Shown here one piece after another: positions 42,742 through 53,100 of a stretch of DNA of 64,000 nt. The first letter of the stretch is position 1. Each line of letters starts with the position of its first letter. The stretch comes from Phlyctochytrium arcticum (taxonomy: Eukaryota > Chytridiomycota > Chytridiomycetes > Chytridiales > Chytridiaceae). A model generated the notes under the pieces. That model was not told the origin of the DNA. It made no database searches and saw only the letters and a program-made list of their open reading frames with translations. The stretch covers positions 21,675 through 85,674 of the forward strand of contig JAHLKI010000053.1 of the NCBI GenBank assembly GCA_025602905.1, given 5' to 3'. Position numbers and translations under genes: made by a program.

Positions 42742-42910
42742 GTGTTGCTGTAACGTTACCTATGCACAGGACTATTGGCGAATTGTACAATTGCGATGTA
42801 TCGTGAGATCTTGGCAATGTGTGTCGGAGTCGCTTCGCGCACTCTGAAATTCGCGCACTTTGAAATTTTCGTTTGTTTAGATCTGACCGAGAGGTCGGCT
42901 TGTCTCCTGG

Positions 42911-42955
42911 CGATTGGAACCGGATATTACCTCGCCCGAGACGCTCCCCATTAAT
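42911..42955 (-). repeat. MULE right terminal inverted repeat
   Basis: Perfect inverted copy of 40450-40494. Confidence 0.9.
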
Positions 42956-44323
42956 GTCAACTACGGTAATTGTGAGATGCGATCCATCGCGCGCAGCACT
43001 TGCGCAGCCCGTTTTCATTCACCCAAAGCCGGCAGACAAAAACTCGTTCTCTCTGATTCCTATGGTGTATTTACACCCTCCCCTTCTCTCTGTACATAAA
43101 AGGATGTATGTAAGCAATCATATCTTTTTAACAAAAAAACCAAAAAACCTTTGGATTATATACCGTAGTAGGACAAAGATAGAATGAAATGAAACGATAG
43201 GATGTGCCCTGTTAGGTTCAATGGTAGCTCATGCACGCCAGGCTTGCAATGGAGAGATGAAAAGATATAGGAAGTCACACGCAGAGTTTTGAACAAAAAA
43301 CGGTTACCTAGCTGCTTGTGAGACCAAACGGCAGCTAAAATGCACACCAGATTGTATTAGAGAGATGAAAAAGGTCAGAGTCAGACAAAGAATGTTGTTG
43401 GATTTCAACGGTAGATATATGCCAGACATATATACTGAAGAGTTCAACCGCAGAGACGGAAAAGAAACAATAATTGGCAGCTTTGTCAGAAGTAAAAGGA
43501 CAATATTTGCAACGCCAGGCCCGCAATTGGAAAGAGTTCAATAGCTAGTTCAACAGTTAGAGTAAGACAAAGATAGAAAGAAATAAAACGATGGTTATAG
43601 CACCCTGTTAGCACTTCCTAGGTTCAATCGGTAGCAAAGTGTGAGATCGCAAATTTGTACAAAGGGCAGAGATTGAAAGAACATAAAATGACAATTGTTT
43701 GCCCTGTATCTCTATATATCTTCCTCATTACATATTCTGCTGCAAATTCAAACCACCTATACTCAGATACTCCTAAAACCCTCAGCACTGTTGGTTTGCA
43801 CCGCAACGCCCTAAAAGGTTGTTTTTTTACCGTACATCATCGGGATTCACCGGGGGAATTAAGTAAGACCACCCGAGCTCACCCGATACATTTTCTGGCT
43901 TTTATGGCAGCGTCTACCGGTATTGCAATCATCCATACCCCTGCACAACTTTCAGACTTTTTTTTCCATAGGAACTACGAAATTGCGTTTGATGGATGGG
44001 CAAACTGTCGGAATATATTTTATGCTTTCTGTTCTGTTGCCCAAGGAAGAGGGGGATTTGGAGGAATGTTTTGTTTTCTTCTGTTCTGATTTGGGGAAAC
44101 ATGTGGGGGGGTATGTTTTGATGATCAAACTATATATATAGATGGACGCATCAGTTTTTGAATGGCCATAACGGCCAAAGGACAGGGAAGACACCGTGTG
44201 TGCATTCACTGACGAAAAGAGTGTGCCTTGGTCGTGGGGCAAATACAAATGTATATATAAAAGAAGAAGTAAAAACGTACAAAACAAAAAGAAAAAAAGT
44301 ATATATATTATGTTGTAGTTGTT
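42956..44323. other. Gene-free region with degenerate direct repeats
   Basis: A segment at 43171-43228 (GGACAAAGATAGAA...GGTTCAATGGTAGC) recurs diverged at 43566-43636. Weaker pieces occur near 43257-43290 and 43357-43395. I found no coding gene. Confidence 0.5.
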
Positions 44324-46417
44324 TTACCGACACCCAACCTCCTTTTCCTCCCGATTAAATTCCTCCACTTCATCTTCCGTCATCCCGCCCTCAATCCCCG
44401 CAACCTCAAACACACTGGGCCGACGTCCCGTCGCATGACTAAACCCAAATCCGACCAGGATACTAGCGGCTTCAAGAAGTTGGACTTGCTGGTGTTTGGA
44501 AAGCGAGAATTTGGCGGCTTCTTTCCAGTGTTCCGTGTGTTCCCATTTGTGTTTTAGGAGGCAGTTGGGGTGTTTGTAGAGTTTTTTGCAGGTGGGGCAT
44601 TGGTAGGGTTTTTGGTGGGCGTCGAGGGAGGAGGGGGAGGGGGGTGACGTTGTACTGTCGGCGGCGGTGGGGGTTTGCGGGGTTATAGATGAGACTGGGG
44701 GGAGAGTAGTGGATGCGAGGGCGTTGGGGGTTGAGCGTTTACGACGGGATGTTGTTGTTGTTGTTGGTGTTGGTGGGTTGGTATTAGTCGTCGCAGAAGC
44801 AGTCCCTTGAGCCGATAAACTCGTTCCCCGTCTTGAGCGTCGTCCCGATGCTGTTGTCGTTGTTGTTGTCGTCGTCGTTGTGGTTGTTGCTGGAGTGGCA
44901 GGCCCTTCCTTACCGGCCGAACTCGCCCGTTTACCCTTCTTCGGACCCTTTTTGTTTCGAATGGGACCAGCTGATGACGAAGATTTGGCTGAACTCTGAA
45001 TAGTATTGATAGCAGCGGCGGCGGGGGATGCCGAGCCTTGAGAGGTGTTGGTTGATGGTATGGGGTAGACATTGCTGCCGTTGCTGTTGTTGTAAATGTG
45101 GAAAGAGGACTGCTGGGTATGTTTGAGTGAGGGGAGGGGTGCTGGATGATGGGCGGTGGGTTGTGGCGAGTAGGGCATGGAGTAGTGTTGCCGGGCGTTG
45201 GCATTGCCGTTGGCATTGATCCCAGGAGCATGGTATCTGGATGCATCTCGATCGTACGACGGCTGTTGCTGATGTTGATGATGGTGAGCATGGCGATCAT
45301 CATGGACATGCTGTTGCTGCTGCTGATGGGATTGCGATTGCGATTGCAAAAGTGATTGCGAAGAGTGATGTGGGGAGTTGGGATGTGACTGGTGGGGTGA
45401 ATGTTGTTGTTGTTGTTGATGGTGGTGGGATGATGATGGCCAGCCGTTGCCGTTACCGTTGGCAAAGTAGGAGGAGGAGTGGGTTAGACTAGAGATGGGA
45501 GGCAAGCCCTGCTGCTGTTGCTGCTGCTGATGCGAGCCCGGGGACGGCATAGGGTACTGGGAAGTAGGGGTACTGTCGGCGGCGGTGGGGTAAGAAGTAG
45601 GGTGAAAGGAAGTATGGTTGTGGTGAGGGCGAGGAGGAGAGGTTTTGAGGTTGTTGTAATGGGGAAAGTAGGAGGAAGAGTGGTCGTCCGTCAAGACCAT
45701 GTTGTTGCTGGGAGTATTAGACGTTGGTCCGGCAGGGGTGGTCGTCGTCGTCGTAGGGCCAGAAGTGGTATGAGTTGTCCCGTTCAGCAGCAGATCCTGG
45801 GCAGCATTCTGTTCTCGGTCCCGGTCTCGTTCTCGTTCCTGATGATAGTGTTGCCTGGAAGTAGGAGTAGGAGTGTGAGTAGACGGTTGCCCCTGGGAGT
45901 AGGCTGAAAAAAGTTGAGGAGCAGGGGTGTGCGACGCCGGCTGCCTGGCAGGGTCCCCTGGTTTGTTTATTGAGCCTGCTGGATTTCCGTTGACGGTTCC
46001 TACAGTGCCCAAGACGGGAACCAGAGAATAAGGATAAAAGTGGTTATTGCTAGTGGTGGTTACTGGTTCTGCAGCTGCTGATTCTGCCCGTGGTGGCCCT
46101 GGCCCTAGTGGGAGCGGGAGTGCCGAGAGACTAACATGCCCTAGGTGAGAAGGGTGAGAAGAATGAGAATTCAGAGGAAGATGGTAAGGGCGGTGGTCCC
46201 GGTCGTTGTCCCGGTCGTCGTTGTCGTTGTGGTAGTAGGAGGGGGGGAGAGTCGTAGTAGTAGTAGTAGTAGCGGACAGACTGGAGAGAGCAGCGTGGAT
46301 AGGCGGAAGAGTGAGGGTGGTTGTTGCAGCGGAAGTCGTCGTAGGCGGGGGAGTGGGCGGGGGAGAGGCAAAGTGTTGTCCTGTGTTTGAAGTGTTCATG
46401 TTTGAATAGTAGTGCAT
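44324..46417 (-). CDS. Low-complexity protein with one C-terminal C2H2 zinc finger (putative transcription factor)
   Basis: One exon, 697 residues. The first about 590 residues are Ser/Thr/Pro/His/Gln-rich, with poly-Gln, poly-Thr and His runs encoded by trinucleotide repeats. A basic stretch (RNKKGPKKGKRASS) is a likely nuclear signal. The only ordered part is near the C terminus: YQCPTCKKLYKHPNCLLKHK with the second His pair completing C-x2-C-x12-H-x3-H, then EHTEHWKEAAKF and SKHQQVQLLEAASILVGF, a block that accompanies this finger type in fungal proteins. DNA binding and regulation are inferred from the finger. It is divergent from the PRPP synthetase gene across 434 bp. Confidence 0.8.
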   Translation of the reverse strand: MHYYSNMNTSNTGQHFASPPPTPPPTTTSAATTTLTLPPIHAALSSLSATTTTTTTLPPSYYHNDNDDRDNDRDHRPYHLPLNSHSSHPSHLGHVSLSALPLPLGPGPPRAESAAAEPVTTTSNNHFYPYSLVPVLGTVGTVNGNPAGSINKPGDPARQPASHTPAPQLFSAYSQGQPSTHTPTPTSRQHYHQERERDRDREQNAAQDLLLNGTTHTTSGPTTTTTTPAGPTSNTPSNNMVLTDDHSSSYFPHYNNLKTSPPRPHHNHTSFHPTSYPTAADSTPTSQYPMPSPGSHQQQQQQQGLPPISSLTHSSSYFANGNGNGWPSSSHHHQQQQQHSPHQSHPNSPHHSSQSLLQSQSQSHQQQQQHVHDDRHAHHHQHQQQPSYDRDASRYHAPGINANGNANARQHYSMPYSPQPTAHHPAPLPSLKHTQQSSFHIYNNSNGSNVYPIPSTNTSQGSASPAAAAINTIQSSAKSSSSAGPIRNKKGPKKGKRASSAGKEGPATPATTTTTTTTTTTTASGRRSRRGTSLSAQGTASATTNTNPPTPTTTTTSRRKRSTPNALASTTLPPVSSITPQTPTAADSTTSPPSPSSLDAHQKPYQCPTCKKLYKHPNCLLKHKWEHTEHWKEAAKFSLSKHQQVQLLEAASILVGFGFSHATGRRPSVFEVAGIEGGMTEDEVEEFNREEKEVGCR

Positions 46418-46851
46418 TGTCCTGGACTTCTGGCGGTTGGCCTCTTTTCAAGAATCTCAAAATCCCCCAACAAAAGTTTCACCGAGAGAATTCACCTTTG
46501 GTAACCCTAGCCGGATTTGAGTGGTAGGCTTTGGCTATATCAATAGTCTTTTCCTCTGGATTCTCTGTATTCCTTCATCTCCTGATAAAAACTGACTGTG
46601 AGCGCCTCATTCTCCCTAAGAGTAGCCCTCTTATACAGTCTACTAATAGCCCCCCAGACTCTATGATAGTTGGCCAGGCAAAGAAAGGAGAATGGGAAAA
46701 GAAGAGATGGAACACTTTCAGCAACCCGAGAATAGCCGGAGACACGTGACTTGCGGACCACTCCGGAAGGCGCAGCACTTTACTTGTTCTTTCTCCGCTC
46801 GCTTTTATAACTTTTGTCGAGCTTTCGCAGTAGGAGCAGCAGCAACACAAC
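46418..46851. promoter_or_regulatory. Divergent promoter region (C2H2 gene / PRPP synthetase)
   Basis: A TATA-like TTTTATAA at 46803-46810 lies about 42 bp before the PRPP synthetase ATG. Nothing else specific seen. Confidence 0.4.
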
Positions 46852-47868
46852 ATGTCCAACAGCATCAAGATCTTTGCCGGAAACTCGCACATTGAGTTTG
46901 CACAGTTTGTCGCGAGGTACTTACTCACTCACTCCTACTTACTCTCAAGCACACACTAACCTAAGGTCCCCAGACGACTCGGGCTCCAGCTCGCGAAATG
47001 TGTGGTCCTCAAATACTCCAACCAGGAAACTTCCGTGACAATAGGCGAGAGTGTCCGCGATGAAGACGTCTTCATCATCCAGTCCGGCTGCGGCGAAATC
47101 AACGACCATCTCATGGAACTCCTCATCATGATTAACGCCTGCAAAACTGCTTCCGCCCGCCGCATCACCGCTGTCATCCCCTGCTTCCCCTATGCCCGCC
47201 AGGACAAAAAGGACAAGTCCCGCGCTCCCATCACTGCCAAACTCGTCGCAAACATGCTCACGGTTGCCGGCGCCAACCATGTCATTACCATGGACCTCCA
47301 CGCCTCCCAAATCCAAGGCTTCTTCAACATTCCCGTCGACAACTTGTATGCCGAACCCTCTACCCTTAAATACATCAGAGACCAAATCGCAGACTACAAA
47401 AACGCAGTCATTGTCTCGCCTGACGCCGGCGGCGCCAAACGCGCCACCTCCATCGCCGACAAACTCGACCTCGAATTCGCCCTCATCCACAAGGAACGCA
47501 AAAAAGCTAATGAAGTCTCCCGCATGGTCCTTGTCGGAGACGTCAAAGGCCGCGACTGTATCCTCGTCGACGACATGGCCGATACCTGTGGCACCCTCGC
47601 CAAAGCCGCTCAAGTCCTCCAGGAAAACGGTGCCCGTAAAGTCTTTGCCCTCGTCACCCATGCCGTCCTCTCCGGGAAAGCCATATCCGTCATCAACGCC
47701 TCTGTCCTCGAAAAAGTCGTCGTCACCAACTCGATTCCCCACCAGGACAAGAAACTCTTGTGTCCTCGCCTCGACACCATCGACGTCAGCTCTACTTTTG
47801 CCGAAGCCATCCGTCGTACCCACAACGGAGAGTCCATTTCCTACCTGTTTAACTATGTCCCCAGTTAG
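46852..47868 (+). CDS. Ribose-phosphate pyrophosphokinase (PRPP synthetase)
   Basis: Exons 46852-46916 and 46974-47868 (57-nt intron, GTACTT...CCCCAG) give 319 residues, the normal length of class I enzymes. The enzyme converts ribose 5-phosphate and ATP to PRPP for purine, pyrimidine, His and Trp synthesis in the cytosol. Visible motifs are FAGNSH at the start, the flexible catalytic region [16 protein letters not shown], the metal/phosphate site [20 protein letters not shown], and the PRPP-binding loop DDMADTCGT. The protein ends SYLFNYVPS. The coding region is strongly C-biased at third positions, unlike most neighbours, as expected for high expression. I see nothing missing. Confidence 0.97.
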
Positions 47869-48159
47869 GAACTACCGCAGACATTTTGGATGGGCGCGGA
47901 TCTGCGAGCCCGATGGGCGAGGACCGACGGACCGACGAGCCCAAAGGGCGAGGAGTGATTTTCCAAAAGCAAAAATCGAGTGCGAGTCCATTAGAGCTAC
48001 CCTGTTTCATTATGTGCCCTTCTTTATATTTATTTTCATTTCGTAAAATGTATATACACCCATCATCACGACACAACAACCACCCACACACACACAACAA
48101 TGCACTACTATTTACTTTCTCTTGTGCTCGACACAAATCAAATGTCAACCCCAAGAGGT
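47869..48159. other. 3' flank of PRPP synthetase
   Basis: No gene. Contains an ACACAC-rich tract near 48084-48094. Confidence 0.4.
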
Positions 48160-48561
48160 CTAACGCCCACGAAAAGCATCTTTGATGATATCAAAGGTAC
48201 TTGTATTGTAGGTTTTGATATCTTCCAACATGGCTCTGCGTAGCTTTTCCATGTACCGGATATTATTCGCCTTCATCTCTTCTGTGACCCGTTCATACTC
48301 GAGAATCTCCTCGATGGTTGCTCGCTCATCGGGAGTGAGGCTTTGTAGATATTCGGCGTGTTTTGCTGCAGCTTTGGACTTGACTTGGGCACGTTGGGAC
48401 TCAATTTCGGCACGTTTGGACTCGATTTCGGCACGTTTGAGAGTTAATTCGGCCTGTTTGACCTGTAATTCGGCACGTTTGGACGCAATTTCGGCACGTT
48501 GGGACTCAACTTCTGCACTTTTGGACTCGGCTTCGACACGTCTTATGGCACTATCCGGCAT
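48160..48561 (-). CDS. Coiled-coil protein with RAEIESK heptad repeats
   Basis: I do not recognise a family. From the only in-frame ATG (48561, MPDSAIRRVEAESK) the frame gives 133 residues. Residues 7-65 are a nearly perfect 7-residue repeat of the type (K/Q)RAE(I/L)(E/A)S, encoded by a 21-bp repeat, predicting a long charged helix or coiled coil. A non-repetitive tail follows (SLTPDERATIEEILEYERV...FDIIKDAFRGR). The frame stays open upstream without ATG through a G20 homopolymer, so a 5' exon is possible. It may be a structural or scaffold protein, with no catalytic motif visible. It is divergent from the small coiled-coil gene at 49092. Confidence 0.5.
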   Translation of the reverse strand: MPDSAIRRVEAESKSAEVESQRAEIASKRAELQVKQAELTLKRAEIESKRAEIESQRAQVKSKAAAKHAEYLQSLTPDERATIEEILEYERVTEEMKANNIRYMEKLRRAMLEDIKTYNTSTFDIIKDAFRGR

Positions 48562-48729
48562 GACCTGATCGGGTGTTGCTGTCGTGCATGTAGGAAAGGT
48601 GCTCCTGGTGAGATACTCTGCCGGTAGTCGTGCGTATGGAGAGATGCTCTGCTCTGATTCCGGTAGACTCTTTTCTCGATAATCCGCTCGAGCTTGGTCG
48701 TGGTTTGGGTGATGTGTAAGGGCAAGTTT

Positions 48730-48749
48730 GGGGGGGGGGGGGGGGGGGG
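48730..48749. repeat. G20 homopolymer
   Basis: Twenty consecutive G on the plus strand; length is likely to be unreliable in the assembly. Confidence 0.9.
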
Positions 48750-48957
48750 AGAGTGAGAATGAGAAAGGCGAAATGTTCCTCAAGAAACAAAATGAAAAGA
48801 GACTCTTGGATTTCCGATTTCGGAGTCTTGTCCTTGCTTACTCCGCACAGCCACCTGAAATATCGAATGCCTCTGAATCAGGCCCTTTATCCACCCTCAT
48901 CCAGTGAATTTCCTTCCCATTTACGCACGGACCTAGACCATACCTTTCAAACTAAAA

Positions 48958-49158
48958 ATGACTTCCCGCGCCGACCGAGCCATCTCCCGCACCGAATCCA
49001 AACTTGAAGCTCATCAAAAGAAAAATGACTTCCCGCGCAGACCGAGCCATCTCCCGCACCGAATCGAAACTTGAAGCTCATCAAAAGAAAAATGACTTCC
49101 CGCGCCGACCGAGCCGTCTCCCGCACAGAATCGAAACTTGAAGGTCACGTAACTGATC
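48958..49158 (+). repeat. 67-bp tandem repeat, three copies, each with an ATG
   Basis: Units start at 48958, 49025 and 49092, each with ATGACTTCCCGCGC. The first two are nearly identical over 67 bp; the third diverges after GAAACTTGAAG. The period is not a multiple of three, so only the last ATG reads into the gene. Confidence 0.9.
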
Positions 49159-49615
49159 TGAAAGCCCAGAACGAGGTGGGTCAACCGCCTTATGGAAGTC
49201 ACGTCTGCATCACTAATGATATCATTTCCTTTCACGGCAGGCCCTACACAATCTGGTAATGGAATTGGAGGCCAAGAACCAGAGCCTGTTCTCTCGATGC
49301 GAGGTAAGCTCTCAGACCGTCATGTTTTATTATGCAGCGTCACGTAACGTGTTCGGATAGTTCTTGGAGCAAGAGAACCGTCAACTACGCATGCAACTCT
49401 CGCAACCATCTCCGCCGTCTCCGCCGTCCCCCTCCGCCCACAAGATGGTTCGGCTACTGACGACTCTGGAGCCACAAAGAATGCAAGAACTATGCCAGCA
49501 GGCTCTCATCCCGAGCACAGTTGTCACAGATCTGGCCCCCGACCACCAACCCAACAACGATGCGGTATACTCATTCACCCGCCTCGAGGGCCATACCCTA
49601 AGTCCTCCTGTTTAG
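49092..49615 (+). CDS. Small leucine-zipper protein (bZIP-like, weak basic region)
   Basis: Three exons, 49092-49175, 49241-49303 and 49361-49615, all phase 0 (introns GTGGGT...ACGGCAG, 65 nt, and GTAAGC...GGATAG, 57 nt), give 133 residues. The N terminus SRADRAVSRTESKLEGH looks like a reduced basic region. A zipper follows across the exon joins (LKAQNE, ALHNLVMELEAKNQSLFSRC, FLEQENRQLRMQLS) with Leu/Asn spacing typical of bZIP dimers. A Pro/Ser linker and a C-terminal tail (LEPQRMQELCQQALIP) complete it. Three small in-frame exons that together make a continuous zipper support the model. DNA binding is doubtful because the basic region lacks the usual Asn-x7-Arg core. Confidence 0.6.
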
Positions 49616-50105
49616 CGTGACAGATGTTTTTGTTTTTGAGTTTTTTTGGTTTGCAAAAACTCATACTTTATTTGTATAACACCCCCAATTGCCCAATCCA
49701 TCGGTTCTCTTTCATTCCCTTTTTTTACGGACGTTTTGGAATCATTTGACTTTCATTCACAACTAACGAAACCCCTGGTTCAGCATATCCTTCGTCGTCC
49801 AAAAATAGCTACCGAGAGTCTAAACCCCCCTATTCTCCTTGCAGTCATCCATCTAAAAATAGAAAACCTCATCCTTTACCGCCTCCTCCTCACATCACAT
49901 ATAACCTCGCCCAATGCACCCTCTCCCCCCTCCGACAACATAGACTTTTTATTTACATTTCTGAACCAATTTATTCAAAAATCTATCTACCCCTTTTCTT
50001 ACTCAGCTTTTTGGATATCGGAGGACTTTCACTGAGCGACACGAACGGCATAGAAGAGTCTGTATATATATAGACGGTCCGGTGGTATATATTTTATCAT
50101 AGAAG
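49616..50105. other. Promoter region of the chitin synthase
   Basis: The open frame 49646-50035 has no protein-like features. A TATATATATA tract at 50063-50072 is a plausible TATA element. It is followed by a 5'-UTR intron, 50106-50169 (GTGAGT...TTCTTAG), upstream of the start codon. Confidence 0.4.
50063..50072 (+). promoter_or_regulatory. TATA-like element of the chitin synthase gene
   Basis: TATATATATA about 35 bp before the probable first exon end; position is consistent with transcription starting near 50095. Confidence 0.35.
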
Positions 50106-50179
50106 GTGAGTTTTTCCGTACCAAAGATGCGCGTAGGCCATTCCAACTCATTTCTTGTCATGTTCTTAGAAATTTATAA

Positions 50180-53100
50180 ATGGTTCGACCTGGGCGGTCC
50201 GCAGCAGTTCCTGTCATCTCACAATCAACGGAATACGGTCCTCGCGTCCTCCTCGTTTCCGGGCAACATGTTCAGGCCGATAGTAAAACGTATGTCGACA
50301 ATTTCTGGAAAGGCGAGGATTCACACCCGCATTTGTTGAAATCGGTCGGAGAGGCTTATGGGCGTGTTGTGCTTGGACAGGATTCCGGAGTGATTACCAG
50401 GTAAGGAATATCTTTCTTGAGGTTGGTTGGAAATTCATTGAGCTGTAATACTCACTTCAAACTTTTTGTAGTGGGTTGGAAGGATCAATTGGAACAGTGT
50501 CATCACACCTCTACGCCCTCTCCAAACGAACTCGTCAGGCACCCAAAAAGACACGAGCCCAAAAGGCCATCTTGAACGTTGGAACAGTTCTCGAGGCATT
50601 TATCCCCCACGACCCCGTCTATGCCGAATACCAGTTTGGCGCTGATGGCCTAGTCGGCCTCAAAGTCATTTCGTACCGGGCCGGAAATGAATTGAGCGTC
50701 GTGGATCTTGTGCGGAATGGGTTGACTTCTGACGAGTGTACCGAATTTGGAGTCAAGAGTCAACAGGGAACAGGGACCGAGACATTACGAGGTGCCATGA
50801 AGGCTGTAGGCATTGGCCGACGTCTCCAGAAAAAAGTGTTTGGAGTCTTGGTCGGAATTGACGCGTTACGACACATTGAATTTATGGAATCGGGAAAACA
50901 AGCGTGCGCGATCCGAAATTTGGACCAGTTGGATACAGCCGCTTCACTCCTCGGATTCGACTCAAGGACTTTATTTGGCGCACTCACGACTCAAACTACC
51001 CGGATCGGACGGGACGTTGCCTCTCTCCTCCTCGACAAATCAGGCGCCGAGCGTAACAAGACTCAACTGGTCGAATCCATCTATGCCAAACTCGTATCCT
51101 GGCTTTTGGCCCACTTGAACAAGACATTATGCCGCGCCGAAACCGAATGGACGAATTACCTGGGTGTACTAGCTACCCCGTCATTTACATCAACCGCGAC
51201 CTTGGGAGGTCTAGTTCAGAATTTTGGGGTAGAAGTGTTGGCGCAGTGGGTTCGGGAACGGAATGCTGGGACTACTTCATCTGGAGTTGACGAGCTCATC
51301 AAGGGAGTTTTGAACGTCGTGGAACGGGGATCTCTGGATTCTCAATTGACTCAACAGATTTATGCTTTGTTTGCCTCATCACCCGCATTCATCACGACCG
51401 CCAACGGGTTCGGAATCCGTCATTCGAACGGGCTCGAAATCACCTACGACATCAACGGGATGACATTCTCCAACCTCTTAACCGACTTCACCCTGGCCTC
51501 TCAATCCACCAACGCCTTTTTCTGCACATTACTGTCTACACCCACCACCCAGACCGTTACTGAAGGATTCTGCACACCTTTTGTTGAATTGATGGGAATG
51601 ATGAGCGAATTACCAGCCTGGATCGTACTTTATGCACCCACAACTGAAGCCGCAAACCGGATCGTGGATGCGTACGCGTTGAAGAGTATTGTCCCGACTC
51701 GGTATACTGTTTCGGTCCCCTGCACTGCATTCGTTGAGCGGTATGCTACTGTCTTGGACCTGGCCGATGGAGATATTCTCAAGGCTGTGACTGCCAAGGG
51801 GTGGACTGATCAAGTCAACGTATCATCGGAAACCGTGGAAATGACAGAGCTGGTCTGGCGCCGCTTAGAGTTGCCCCTCACCCGGACGGAGATGACCATT
51901 TCGACATTGGACCGATCCATGTTGGGCGATGACGACTGTACGAGTTGTTATGACTCTGAAGTTGAAGAGAGTTTTGCTGTGCCAGCCGTCAAGATGTCCC
52001 AGGAGACGTTGAAAATGGATGTTGAGTTGGGGTACCCAGTCATCACCACGGTCAAAGACGAAAAGCCCAAGACAACGGATGTAGTGGACGCACCACCCAA
52101 GAAAAGGCAACCGGAACCCGTCGCCGATGGTTGGCTTGTGTCTGGACAAGTACATTCTGCGTCCCACCCGCCTTTCTCGCTCTCTGTGGCCGCATGAAAC
52201 AAACCGACCGTCAAATCGCTTGGCGCGAGAAGGTCGCCCTCTGTCTCATCATTCTCGCCATGAACGCCGTCATCCTCTTTTTCATTGTCGGACTCGGGTT
52301 CGTCCTTTGCCCCAAAACGACCGACTTGTCTTCGGGAGAGATTTCGAATCGCCATAATCTGGATGGAAAAGCGACGGTGCACATGTACGGATCTTACTAC
52401 GTCGTTCCCGAGATTTGGACCCAGCATTACGAGAATGGGTGGCAGTCGTCTCAGGCCGGGTTCTGGAAAGCGACTACCCTCGGCCAGGACGTCAGTCAAT
52501 TGTTCCCAAAAGTCACTGGAGCCGATAACCATTTTGCCGAATTGTGCCCCGGATTTGCGCAGCCGGCTACATGGGCCCAATTTCCCGCCGACGTTGTCAG
52601 TTCGCTGTTCAGCAATGGAGCCTGGTTCCCACACAAGTATGCGACGCTGGTCGGTAAAGCTGCCACCATGAAGAAGGGGGCGGTTGTTTGGGACAAGGCG
52701 AGCATGCAGGAAAAAGCGAAAGCGCTCAACTCGAAATTCATTGTTGCGTATGATCGCGTCTACGATGTCTCATCCCTCTACCTTGGCAATTACTACGATA
52801 CCATCAAGATCACGGGCGGTGGAGTCAATTTCCTTGGCCCTTACGTCTCCCAAGTCATGGACAAATTCACGACCGACAAGAATCTCGGCACGGATGCTAC
52901 GGCCGCTTTCGAACTCTTGCGCCGGAACGATACTCAGGCCTGGACGGATACACTTACCTGCATGCAAGGCCTCTTTTACGTCGGCAATGTCGATCACCGC
53001 AATGATATCCAGTGCCAAATTCCCAATTATATCATGGTTGCCGCATCTTGCATTGTTGTCAGCGTGATTGGATTCAAGTTTTTGGCGGCGCTGCAGTTTG

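Larger units (their letters stand above)
40450..42955. mobile_element. Mutator-like (MULE) DNA transposon
   Basis: A perfect 45-bp inverted repeat (40450-40494 and 42911-42955) bounds a MULE transposase gene. The outermost six bases, ATTAAT, are palindromic and could instead be the target duplication, which would put the ends at GGGGAGCGTC. Imperfect similarity continues inward for a further 30 bp or so. The element is about 2.5 kb, and its transposase has a probable C-terminal frameshift. Confidence 0.85.

Noticed and set aside
42614..43018. Upstream exon of the MULE transposase reaching to 43018
   Set aside because: Its only ATG lies outside the terminal inverted repeat, so it cannot be part of the element; a start at 42741 or 42702 is preferred.
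49646..50035. 129-codon open frame before the chitin synthase
   Set aside because: Composition is that of AT-rich non-coding DNA and there is no recognisable motif.
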